Assembly (NCBI RefSeq): GCF_024713975.1
Contig: NC_091107.1
Coordinates: 13,567,501 to 13,631,500 of the forward strand
Reading direction: 5' to 3'
DNA from: Paralichthys olivaceus
Lineage: Eukaryota > Chordata > Actinopteri > Pleuronectiformes > Paralichthyidae
DNA: 64,000 nucleotides
Positions 55,019 to 64,000 of this stretch are shown here, in pieces. How positions within the stretch are numbered: the stretch's first letter is position 1; the number at the start of each line of letters is the position of its first letter. The notes under the pieces were generated by a model. That model had not been told where the DNA came from. It made no database searches and worked only from the letters and a program-made list of their open reading frames with translations. Both the position numbers and the translations under genes were made by a program.

Positions 55019-55529
55019 ATATATATATATATAGATGTAATCTTTGTAGATTGAAATCTTACATACCAAACATATAATTATCTTCTAATATACATAATAT
55101 AATATAGGTGAGTTATCCCACTTTGAAGATCTGTTTAGTCTCATGTTACTTCACAGTGTTGTTTGCCAGCAAATTCTTCCAGTGGGAAGTGAGTTGAATA
55201 TGATCCAGATTTGAAGACTTCATTGTCCTTGTGATTATGTTTTTTCTGTCTTTCCTTGCACTCTGGCCTCTTCTCTCAGGTGGAATGTGAACAGCAGAGA
55301 GCGATAAGGTGAAGTTGTCTCCCCAACCCTGCGTGAGGTGACAGAGGCCTGTAGAGGGAGCTTTATTCTGCATCATGGTGATCATATGTGATATATAGTA
55401 TACCCCCTCAAATATCTGCTTGAAGAAAATACCTTTGTCACATCTGCTCCAGGGCCTATGTGACATTGCATATTTAGAGATAGAGTCAACTACTCAATTC
55501 TGTATATTTAATCATCATTAGCCACAAAT

Positions 55530-55680
55530 GCAACTAGAATGGTTCCTTATGAAACCACTTTTAAATTCACTCGATCCAAAATGTTTTATTTGCATTTGCA
55601 CCACATTTTTTCCCTTAAACATTACTGATCCCTTTTCATCAAGATGCATGAATTATTCTCAGAGAAATGAATGAAAAAGC
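55530..55680 (+). repeat. dispersed 'ACTAGAATGG' family, copy 4
   Basis: Starts AACTAGAATGGTTCCTTATG, then AAACCACTTTTAAATTCACT and CGATCCAAAATG, followed by GCATTTGCACCACA. It parallels copy 1 (ATGAAACCGCATTTAGATTC, ACTAGATCC). Confidence 0.55.
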
Positions 55681-56504
55681 CCTTATCTCAGAATGTTAAA
55701 GAACATTTTAAAAAGAATAAAATCCGAGATCTGCCCACCAATCAGGATCCACACACTCATCATCTGAGGTGATAATGCAACGATACGCCACATAATGGTG
55801 GAATCCAAAAATGAAGAAACACAAATAAAAACAAGTTTACAAAATACACATATACTCACACGTTTGCGTTTTCTGGGAAATTTTATTGGGAAATCAAGCA
55901 GCCATGAATTCAATTCATTCCTTGTCATTGCTGAGCTCTTAAACAGAGAAGCAACCTCAGTCACCAGTTTTCTGAAATGATATGATTCAACATGACTCGT
56001 CTTAAAGGAGAAGTGTCCTGTCAACACACATCCAAGCTGCTGACCTTGTTGCAACATTTGCAGAGTCACCAGCATAGTGAGATTAATCACAACCACTTTG
56101 TCTGATTTGTTGTTGATCTGCTGAAAAAAAATCTCAGCTATTTGAGACAGACCCTTTTTTCCACTGCCTCATTCACCAAAAACTTGAAAATCAGCGTCAG
56201 CAAACTATTAGCTCATCGTGTACGTCTGTGTATCCAGGGTGCCCTGTGTTCATTAAGTACCACTCATAGTTCCTTCTTTGAGTGGTTTGTGATTATTTTT
56301 GTTTTTATAAAGTTTTTTTTATTATATTTTTAATCTGAAAATTCATCAAATAAATGAATCTACAAACGAGCCAGCATTTCTATCAGTGATGTGAGTCTTG
56401 CCATGAAGAACAACATCATCAGTGTGTGGAGGCAAAGAAAGGTCGAAAGAATTTGAATTAAAATGAGACTTAATGTCAAAAAATAAAACATCATGTAGAA
56501 TTAC

Positions 56505-56865
56505 TTAAAGGTTCAGTGTGTAGGATTTTGGGATATCTATTGTTGAAGTTTCATGTTGCAGCACCCCTCACCTCACCCTCTCCTTCCAAACATGTAAAAG
56601 AAACTGTGGCAGCTTCAGTTGTTATAAAATATCCAAAGGTGTTTAGTTTGTCCAGTCTATACTAATGTGGTGGCCTCCATAGAGAGGGTCCCCTCGATGT
56701 AAATATAAAATATTTAAATATAAAGGGCCTTTTCTGTGGTAAAGAAAACTACAATTCATAAAATTTAGATGAAACAAACTAGTGAAAACATCATGAGGAT
56801 TATTCTACATTAAATTTCTGCCAATAGATCCCTTTCACCTAAATCTTACACACTGAACCTTTGAC
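56505..56865 (-). mobile_element. TTAA-ended MITE, family B, inverted copy
   Basis: Left edge TTAAAGGTTCAGTGTGTAGG. Right edge CCTAAATCTTACACACTGAA followed by CCTTTG. Central text (CACCTCACCCTCTCCTTCC; GGCCTCCATAGAGAGGGTCC; ATCCCTTTCACC) is the complement of the copies at 42319 and 50706, so this copy is inverted relative to them. About 360 bp. Confidence 0.7.
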
Positions 56866-58481
56866 CTAAATTCAGGTCAAGTTTTCTGTTGAAGTTTTAA
56901 ATTCAAGTTTTTTCAAATTCAAGTGGCCACAATTCAAAAACTATATTTGCATATATTTTTTTCTTTGCATTACAATATCTAAAATGCTAAAAGATTTTTA
57001 AAAGTCAAGTAAAAAAATCAAGTTGCTCATTTACAGATATAATTCATTCTTCTAGGGTCACTGGAATTGATCAGAGCTCAGAGTGAACAGGTTTAAAGTT
57101 CTGTCAGTGATGTGATTCCAGAGAGAGGTGCAGATGAGCCACTAGAATTTGTATCTGTATATGTTAATCAAACAAATGGGAAGTAAGAAAGACTCTAAAT
57201 CATTTTCTGTCTTAAAGACAATTTATTTGGGATTTTAACTGAATTGTTCAGTTGTGTTAAAATACGTTTTTCAATGGCTTTTCAATGACAATTATGCTTA
57301 TCACTGGACTTTATTTTAGTTCTTTACTTTCACGTAACTTTCATTTTACCTCGATGTGACCCATTTCTTCTTTATGCATTTTTTAATGATCAAAAGCATT
57401 TAAACAAGAACAGCAGGACAGACACATGGCGGCCACACTTTCCTTTTAGCTTCATGACCAGTTTGCTCACTGAGAAATATTTTAACCTTGTGAAATTGTT
57501 AAGATTTGATTTTACATTGACAATCATTCAACGTTTCTTTAAAATAGTTTACTTAAAAAGGCAAATAACATCATTTTGAAATGAAACACTTTTACATCTA
57601 TTTGTCTTCTAATGAGCACAAGTTGTTCTGTTCTGCTGTCATCTCCAGAACAGCCCTGCTCTGTCACTCTGTGGTTTTGGTTAAACATATTCAGCATTTT
57701 TGTATTACTGACATTGCTGCTCCTGATATTGCACACAAACATTTTTGCATTCTGTCGCATGCAAACCATTTTTAAGTACCTTCCTCCCTCTGTGAGAGTG
57801 ACTGTCCTCAGACGGAATGTGTGTCACAAATCTGGAGGCCATTTCAGCAGCACAGAGTCTGTTGTATCTCCAAATGACACATGTTAGATGACTTCCATGC
57901 AGCTTGGAGTGGTGTAAATTGTGCTGTGCAGTTGGAAAAGGAATAAACCCCAGGGGCAGTGGAACGACTCTGTGGCAGCAACTGGAGCAAACAGGAATTA
58001 AAACATGGTTTCGAGACATGCAGACTTGAACATGAGATAAATTGGGTGGATTTAAATATTGGACTTTCTTCCCTTTCTCATGATGGCAAAACTTATTTTT
58101 TTAAAAGCCAGAAGCTTCTCACCAGCCTAGTTCTGGATATCTGGAATTCTCAGATGGAATGCGAGCAGGCTCACAAAATCCATATCCGCTGAAAGGCTAT
58201 TGTATGACAGCTGGAAAAACAGCACTGAACACCAGTGCTCCTCCAGTGCGCTGACACAACTTCTGACTGTAAGACAGATGGAAAAACTCACCAGCTGTAA
58301 AACATTGACATACAGTATAGCACACATGGCAACAGCCAAGGTCACATTTGAGCCCTTTCAACAAACATGTGCAGTAGCTTTAAACTCCACTGTTTCTCCA
58401 ACCTTTAGTTTAGTAAAACAAGAGCTCCAAGGCTCTGAAAAATGATTGTACCACATTCCCTAATTTCATCTGACTCTAGTT

Positions 58482-58487
58482 TTTATT
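58482..58487 (-). terminator. lrrn4cl poly(A) signal candidate
   Basis: TTTATT on the plus strand, AATAAA on the minus. It is the first such minus-strand hexamer noticed past the stop codon and gives a 3' UTR of about 0.7 kb. Confidence 0.45.
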
Positions 58488-59179
58488 AATCCATCAGGAT
58501 CTCAAACTTAAACTTTTGTCACATGTTATATCAAGTGCTATAAAATAAATATATGATTATTATTATCACAACACACAGAAAAACACTTGCCCCCATAAAA
58601 TGAGGAACTCTCACAGAGAGTGTCAGAGTAACTTCCCCACCCAAACAATATGATATATTTTTTATGTATGATATTAATTTTGATTAGTTCATTTCTGTCA
58701 GCTGTGCAAAGATAAGTAGAAAATCTCCTGTGGATTATGAGTGAGAATATTCTGCTAATTCTTAATGTAAAATGAATCGAAAAGGATAAAATGCACGGAC
58801 AGAAAGCTAAAAACAAGACATTTTCTACACTCATAATAATCAGATGTTTTAGAGATAAAACAAGGACGACATGCTCAGAAGTTCCTGATATTTCAGAGCT
58901 AGAGCAGCATATTTTGAAATGCAAAGAAAATACCAGTTTTATATTTTTCAGAAAATTTAGATCAGATGAAGAGGCTACCGTAGTTTTTTTGTGAAGTAAA
59001 ACATGAGCAGGCAGACACATGAGGAGACTCGCTTCCTGCTGCGCTCTCAGAGAACCTCTCTGTGCATCGAACCACAGACGATATAATGGAGTCAAAGTTA
59101 ATTAACTACAATGACCCCGAAAAGTCTCACGGGACAAAGTCTTATCTCGCCGAGCGCCTGGTCGTGCTTTGTTTTCTGT

Positions 59180-59908
59180 TCACTGTATCTCAGCAGTGTC
59201 ACGCATAGAGACGCTGGCCTCCTGCTTCCTTTGCCTCTTCTGCCTCCAGAGCAAGATGGCCAACAAGAGGAGCAGCAGGAAGCCCAGAGCTCCTCCGATG
59301 AGTCCTGCTTTCAGGGCCAGACTGCTGTCTCTGGGGTGGTACATCATACATGAGCCTTGACTGGTTCCGCTATTGTTCTCTGCAACCACACAGACCTCTG
59401 CAATGTTTTCTATAATGCCCACCACCCCACTCCTTTTGTCCTTCCCAAAGTTCTGCCGCTCTTGGTCCCCTACTGTCACCAGATAACTTGTGACATAGGA
59501 ATAAGGTGCACACCACTGAATCACAACATCCGACCCATTCCAGGACACCGATTTCAAGGTGGGAGCTTCTGGAGCCTGGTCATGTAAAGTTAACCCTGGA
59601 CACAAGCAGCCGGTGGAGTCTGCGAGCACAGCACAGGAGATCTGACCCTCGAGACAGGGGTCGTAGTTGCATCGTTGAGAATTCCCTCTGGCTGGAGGAA
59701 CTCTTCTGGAGTCGGTGGAGGTCACCTCTTCCTCAAGTCGGTCGTAATCTGCTGTGGAGGCCTCAGTCAAAAACCCATGTGGCATCAGAGGTCCCATGGG
59801 ATTCGTGCCTGTGACTTGTGATGCCGTTGGCAGGAGAGAGCAACCAATGATGAAAAACAGGCAGACGATCACCGGGGGAAAAGGGAGGTCCCTGCTGGCA
59901 GCCAACAT
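59180..59908 (-). CDS. lrrn4cl: LRRN4 C-terminal-like single-pass membrane protein
   Basis: One coding exon of 242 residues (human LRRN4CL 238). Residues about 10-30 form a hydrophobic signal peptide (PPVIVCLFFIIGCSLLPTAS). A polar stalk is followed by a Cys cluster (C80 in CNYDPC, C85, C92, then CLCPG at 101-105). A fibronectin III-like domain spans about 111-185 (APEAPTLKSVSW, VIQWCAPYSYVTSYLVT, AEVCVVAENNSGTS). A transmembrane helix is at about 201-221 (AGLIGGALGFLLLLLLAILL) and a short basic cytoplasmic tail follows (RQKRQRKQ). The CxYDxC-CLCPG-PxPP-WCAP pattern fits LRRN4CL; other LRR-less FN3 proteins are possible. Molecular role unknown to me. An acceptor CTCCAG lies 5 nt before the start (exon begins 59913). 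Confidence 0.75.
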   Translation of the reverse strand: MLAASRDLPFPPVIVCLFFIIGCSLLPTASQVTGTNPMGPLMPHGFLTEASTADYDRLEEEVTSTDSRRVPPARGNSQRCNYDPCLEGQISCAVLADSTGCLCPGLTLHDQAPEAPTLKSVSWNGSDVVIQWCAPYSYVTSYLVTVGDQERQNFGKDKRSGVVGIIENIAEVCVVAENNSGTSQGSCMMYHPRDSSLALKAGLIGGALGFLLLLLLAILLWRQKRQRKQEASVSMRDTAEIQ

Positions 59909-60659
59909 GCTGTCTGGAGATCGTAAAAAGTCAAAGTCAGTGTGTTGGAATATCAGATTTTTTTTACTAGGAATGAAAAGTACAATGCCCTTGGGTTTCC
60001 AGATATGTGTACATTCAGATTTAGAGTCTTGTTGACTTGACTAAAACAATAATTGTTCCCTGGTGTTGAGACCTTTAGAGAATATACGACTGCAGATGGA
60101 GCGACTTGATGACTGAAACGGCTGGCCTCAATACGAGCCTGGTTTCAGTTGGTAATCTAAAAAAATCTCCCTCACTTTTGAATTGTTGAAATGAGGGAGG
60201 CTCTCGAGTTAACTAATGAGAAAAATATGAAAACCTCATTAGCAGCATTTCTGCTTTTTCTCATTACTCGAAACATATTTGTCAATGATTTATAGTCTTT
60301 TCTCCTCACAGGGCTGCTAGGAATAATCATTTGTTGATCTTTGGAGATACATCACACTAATTCAGCATTCCCGTCTGTGTTGCACAACAGGTCCAAATGA
60401 CTACACACCCATACAGGCTGCCCGGTCAGCTGGATCAAGTTACAGAAATATGCGATTTCCACAGTAGATTCCACATGAATGTACCTGACATGTGCTCTCT
60501 CACACAGAGAGATAACAATGAAGTCCATTCAAAGGGAAGAACATGTGTGTGTGTTTAACTGCATGAAAAACCGAGCAGGAGCCTCCACTGAATACTCAGT
60601 TTTATGGCACAGCAGAAAGTCTATGTGCGTGAGTCGAGTATGAAAAGTTAGGATCTTAC

Positions 60660-60735
60660 CTGTTGCTTGCAAAATCTGCGTTTGTAATCTCAATGAAAAA
60701 TCTGAAGCAGCTTCTTCTCCTCGTCTTCCCTCCAC
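60660..60735 (-). other. lrrn4cl: lrrn4cl noncoding first exon (5' UTR)
   Basis: On the minus strand, GCAAGCAACAG|GTAAGATCC marks a consensus donor with its last exon base at 60660. It pairs with the acceptor at 59914, giving a 746-bp 5' UTR intron. The 5' edge is an estimate, 30 bp from the TATA-like site. No ATG precedes the coding exon in the portion read. Confidence 0.55.
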
Positions 60736-60762
60736 TTGCTCCCTACTCTTGCTCTCTCCTCC

Positions 60763-60771
60763 TTTATATAT
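60763..60771 (-). promoter_or_regulatory. TATA-like box of the lrrn4cl-like gene
   Basis: The minus strand reads ATATATAAAGGAGG, about 30 bp before the inferred first exon and about 105 bp before its donor. A C homopolymer (G on the minus strand) lies roughly 60 bp further upstream, near 60818-60830. A TATA promoter would fit tissue-restricted expression; this is inference. Confidence 0.5.
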
Positions 60772-60779
60772 TTCCTTCT

Positions 60780-63700
60780 CCCCAACAATCACCTCCTTCT
60801 TTCTGTCCTCCCACAGCCCCCCCCCCCCCTTTCTGTTATTCCTTCCTGCACCAGCTCCACCTACCTCCTTGCTAAATAGTTCAGTAATGTGAGTGACGGA
60901 CTGGGTGAGTGTGCTTGCTATTAGTGGTATCACTGCTATTAGTAAATTCACCGCCGTCTGATTTCTGGTGAGCTGAACCCTTTGTGAACTGTTCCTCCAC
61001 AGTGGACATGCTTTTCAGACTGTGTATGACTTGTTAATGAGCTGTTCCTCTCCTTGTAGGGGAGAGGGGAGCTGAATAAAACAGGGAATATCTCTGTTCC
61101 GCAGCTTTGATTCACAGGAATTACTTATCCCTGACATAATAGGTGGCTACAGACAGTTTATCCCATCCTATCAGCCGCCTAACCCCTCACCTAAATATAA
61201 TGTATGACTTGACTTGAATCATTGCAGCTAAACTGAAACATGTTGTACAGCTGCTTCTCTAAAGGCCGGATATGAACCTGACTGGACTTGTTCTGGGGAT
61301 GAAAATAATTCAAGTAAGAAGTGAAACTAGAATGGCACTATCCCCTCCTAGGACCCAACAGTTTCACCACATTTAAATTTTCTAGATCCAGGTTTTCACT
61401 TGGTTCTCACCCAAATTTCACACATTCTAAAATATCAGTCGTCTTAATATACATGATTGAAATGATTGAATGAAAACAAGTATATGATGGATTCACATCT
61501 GATCTGGATCACATCTGATCTGGATCTGCACCTAAATCTAATGAGTTCTTCGTTGTGTCATGTCCCACACCTCCATGAAATCTCATGGAAAGTTTTTTTG
61601 GTGTAGTGCTGCTCAGTTACAAATGAACAAAAATCCAACCTTCTTGTCAGAGGTAATAAGAAGAGGTGGTGATTAATTTGAGACACAAGTAACATCGCAA
61701 TAAGTTAACTCCACACAGCATTCCCATGAGAGAGGGACTGAACAACATGTGTCGTTTGTGGGAGAGTTATGGCTTTAAAATCCATCATCACGCTCACATT
61801 TCAAACCCGCTTTCAAGTTTAAGCGGCAGAAAAGTGACCAAAAGTAGCTCCCATTGCCAGAAGAATTCACCAAACTGATAAAGTTACCTCAGTCAAAGCA
61901 GTTTTAGCAGATGAGTCATATCCCTGGTGTACAGCAGGCAAAGATACAGTTATGAAACTAACAGGTAGAACATCACAGATATTCTTTTTTTTTCCACAAG
62001 AAGGAATGTAAATTATCTTAATTTGTTATATCAGTATGACATATTTATCAGTTGTTTATTTCTTTTTTGTCTCTCTTTCTTCCGTATTGGAAGGAGTGTG
62101 GGTGTGTAACTGTGAAGAAGATGCATATATTCACATCTAGGATGTGTGTGGGTATATGTTGGGTAATAGAGGTTGTGTTAAATATCTGAATCTAATGCTG
62201 AAAAACATGTATTCATATTTTGCCTTATTTCATGTTTATGGTAAAAGGAGGTTTCCAGGAAAGATTGTGACACATTTAACACCAGGACCAAAGATGGTGC
62301 AACGGATGACTTGAACCAGTAAGAAGCAGCGATGAAGTCACAAATACTTCATAAAAAATGACATATAGTCAAGCAGATGGTGACTGTTAGACAACTAACG
62401 CTTACATAAGCCCATTATACACTCCCCCTCTCCACCGTGGACCACGTCACTCTTTCCCCAACCACCACATCTGGCTGGCATGAGTCTGGTTTCCCCATCA
62501 AAGCCCAACTCCATAAGGAATAAAAAATTTTATATAAATGAAATGCAAATGAATACTACAAGGCCCTGCTGTGACGGATCCATGAATCTGCAGCACAAAC
62601 AACATGAGGGTTTGATTTACAACATGTGCAGATAAGCTACTGTCATGGCAACTTAGTAGCTGTGGGCTGAATAATTCTGCCATAATTTATTTATGAAAAA
62701 AAACATTTTATCCAAATTTATGTTTGATTTAATCATTAGCATGTGATTTTTTCTCCAGGACCCCCTGAATGAGACAGAGGCAGATCAGCATCGACAAGCC
62801 ATTGTTTATTTGAAAAAAAACAAATTCGTCATTAGAACTTCCAGCCAACCTAAACACAGGAATGAGGCACTGCAACAAACATTTTTCGAAATAACAAAGC
62901 CTGTTTTATTCAGAAGACAATATGATTCACTCCAGTGATTAATTTTAATTAAATCCAAATCCAATTGTAAGAACAAAACATATTTTTTATTTTAGAGGCT
63001 TATGCAATACATAATAAAAAAAACAACAATAAAGAAAGAGATAATGAAATGTATATAATCAACACTAGAATCTTAATAAAACAAACATGAAAAAGGGTAT
63101 ATAATAATAATAAAAAATTAATATGAATAACAAAACTATGAAATTCTGAAGCATTCATTAAAAGCCAGGTGGATTTTTAATTCTCGTGTAAAGATGTCAA
63201 CATTTTCAGCTCCTCTCAGAGCCTCCTGTTCCAGCAACTTGGAGCATGATGGCTGAAAGCATCATCACTTTTAGATTCTGCTTTGTGGAACAACTAAAAG
63301 AGAGGAACAGAGGATCTGAGAGGCCCATTCCTGGTTTAAAAACAAGCATTTCTCATAAGTGGTCTGTGTGAGTCTATGTGGTGCCTTTTAACGGAATTGA
63401 GTAATTTTTTGCAGTATTTTCATGTTCGTGAGGAGCTCTTCCGAAGAGAAAGGTCTGGGCCATGTTCAGGGTTTATTACCTGAGCTGATCATTCATTATT
63501 AAAGCAGCCTGCAGTGCCTCCTAGAGCCGACACTGGTGGGTGGAAAAAGCAAAGAGCTTGGCAGGGCCTTTGAGTCCTCAGTTATGCAACTGGGTGTGGG
63601 TGATATTATTAATTTGTTCTCATGATGAGCTGAGCCCCTGTGTTTGGTTCCAACAAGCAAACAGGCCACAGCATCCTGCACCCAGAACACTGTCTGAGTG

Positions 63701-64000
63701 TCTTTCTCCACTTTCAGGGTCTCAGCTCACCCTCACCTTCAGGTCAAGGGTACGTACGGTACGTTAGGTTCAGAGGCCTGTGGTGTAATTTTAAACTGCA
63801 AAGAGCAAACTTCAGCATTTCTCCTCAAATGGCTGCTGCCTTACCGCGAAGTTTGGTTCACTTTTCACCCTAAATCATGACTGACAGGCTGAAGAACAGG
63901 ATGTATAATATTTGCTCATGGAACCTGGCTCTTGAATAAATAAATCTGTCAGACTTGGATTGTGGAGCTCACAAAATGTCAACAATTAGCTATTTACATG
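60780..64000. other. intergenic, no gene recognised
   Basis: AT-rich with short open frames only. It contains repeat copy 5 at 61326, and a stretch at about 63180-63370 (CAGCTCCTCTCAGAGCCTCC; CTTTGTGGAACAACTAAAAG; GATCTGAGAGGCCCATTCC) that resembles dispersed fish repeats without a firm match. The right edge shows no exon of a neighbouring gene. Confidence 0.55.
61326..61620 (+). repeat. dispersed 'ACTAGAATGG' family, copy 5
   Basis: Starts AACTAGAATGGCACTATCCC, then TTTAAATTTTCTAGATCCAG and TTTTCACTTGGTTCTCACCC. Within it, CACATCTGATCTGGATC is tandemly duplicated near 61496-61525, followed by TGCACCTAAATCTAATGAG and TTCTTCGTTGTGTCATGTCC. Same motif order as copies 1-4. Confidence 0.55.

Noticed and set aside
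58538..59095. 185-codon minus-strand open frame just downstream of the lrrn4cl stop
   Set aside because: Low-complexity, hydrophobic/Cys-Phe-Ile-rich reading with no domain, no splice or conservation hint, and it lies in the probable 3' UTR of lrrn4cl. Most likely chance in AT-rich DNA.

Overview
This window is vertebrate nuclear DNA, most likely from a ray-finned (teleost) fish. All genes are split by spliceosomal introns. The proteins match vertebrate families almost codon for codon. The noncoding DNA carries short non-autonomous elements and microsatellites of the type common in spiny-rayed fishes. No prokaryotic, viral or CRISPR-like system is present.

Layout, left to right. (1) 1-6300, plus strand: the 3' part of u2surp (SR140), a U2 snRNP-associated splicing factor. 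Fourteen coding exons cover the SURP motif, the CID domain, acidic DGxP repeats and an RS tail; the RRM half lies off the left edge. (2) 6400-14632, minus strand: complete wdr44, a Rab11 effector, with 20 coding exons and about 914 residues. It is tail to tail with u2surp, with poly(A) signals about 130 bp apart. (3) 14640-16100: a divergent promoter region. (4) 16000-50200, plus strand: complete klhl13, a CUL3 adaptor of the BTB-BACK-Kelch type. It has six shared coding exons and two alternative first coding exons, at 17646-17698 and 20928-21025, each resembling a known mammalian KLHL13 N-terminus. Introns make up over 90% of the locus. (5) 50200-58480: an intergenic stretch with repeats and no confident gene. 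(6) 58480-60740, minus strand: an lrrn4cl-like gene for a small single-pass membrane protein with a fibronectin III-like domain; it has a TATA-like promoter and a noncoding first exon. (7) 60800-64000: intergenic.

The head-to-head klhl13/wdr44 pair matches the human Xq24 arrangement as I recall it, which supports both names. The genes do not form a pathway: splicing (u2surp), Rab11 trafficking and ER contact (wdr44), mitotic ubiquitination (klhl13) and cell surface (lrrn4cl).

I found no convincing undescribed system. The best leads are the two klhl13 first exons (one with an overlapping upstream ORF), two GC-AG introns in u2surp, a perfect 21-bp hairpin in a klhl13 intron, an RFX-type X-box in another, an unexplained exon-like block at 50456-50686, and several repeat families with multiple copies. 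Exon borders were read by eye from splice sites, reading-frame continuity and remembered human proteins; no alignment was run.
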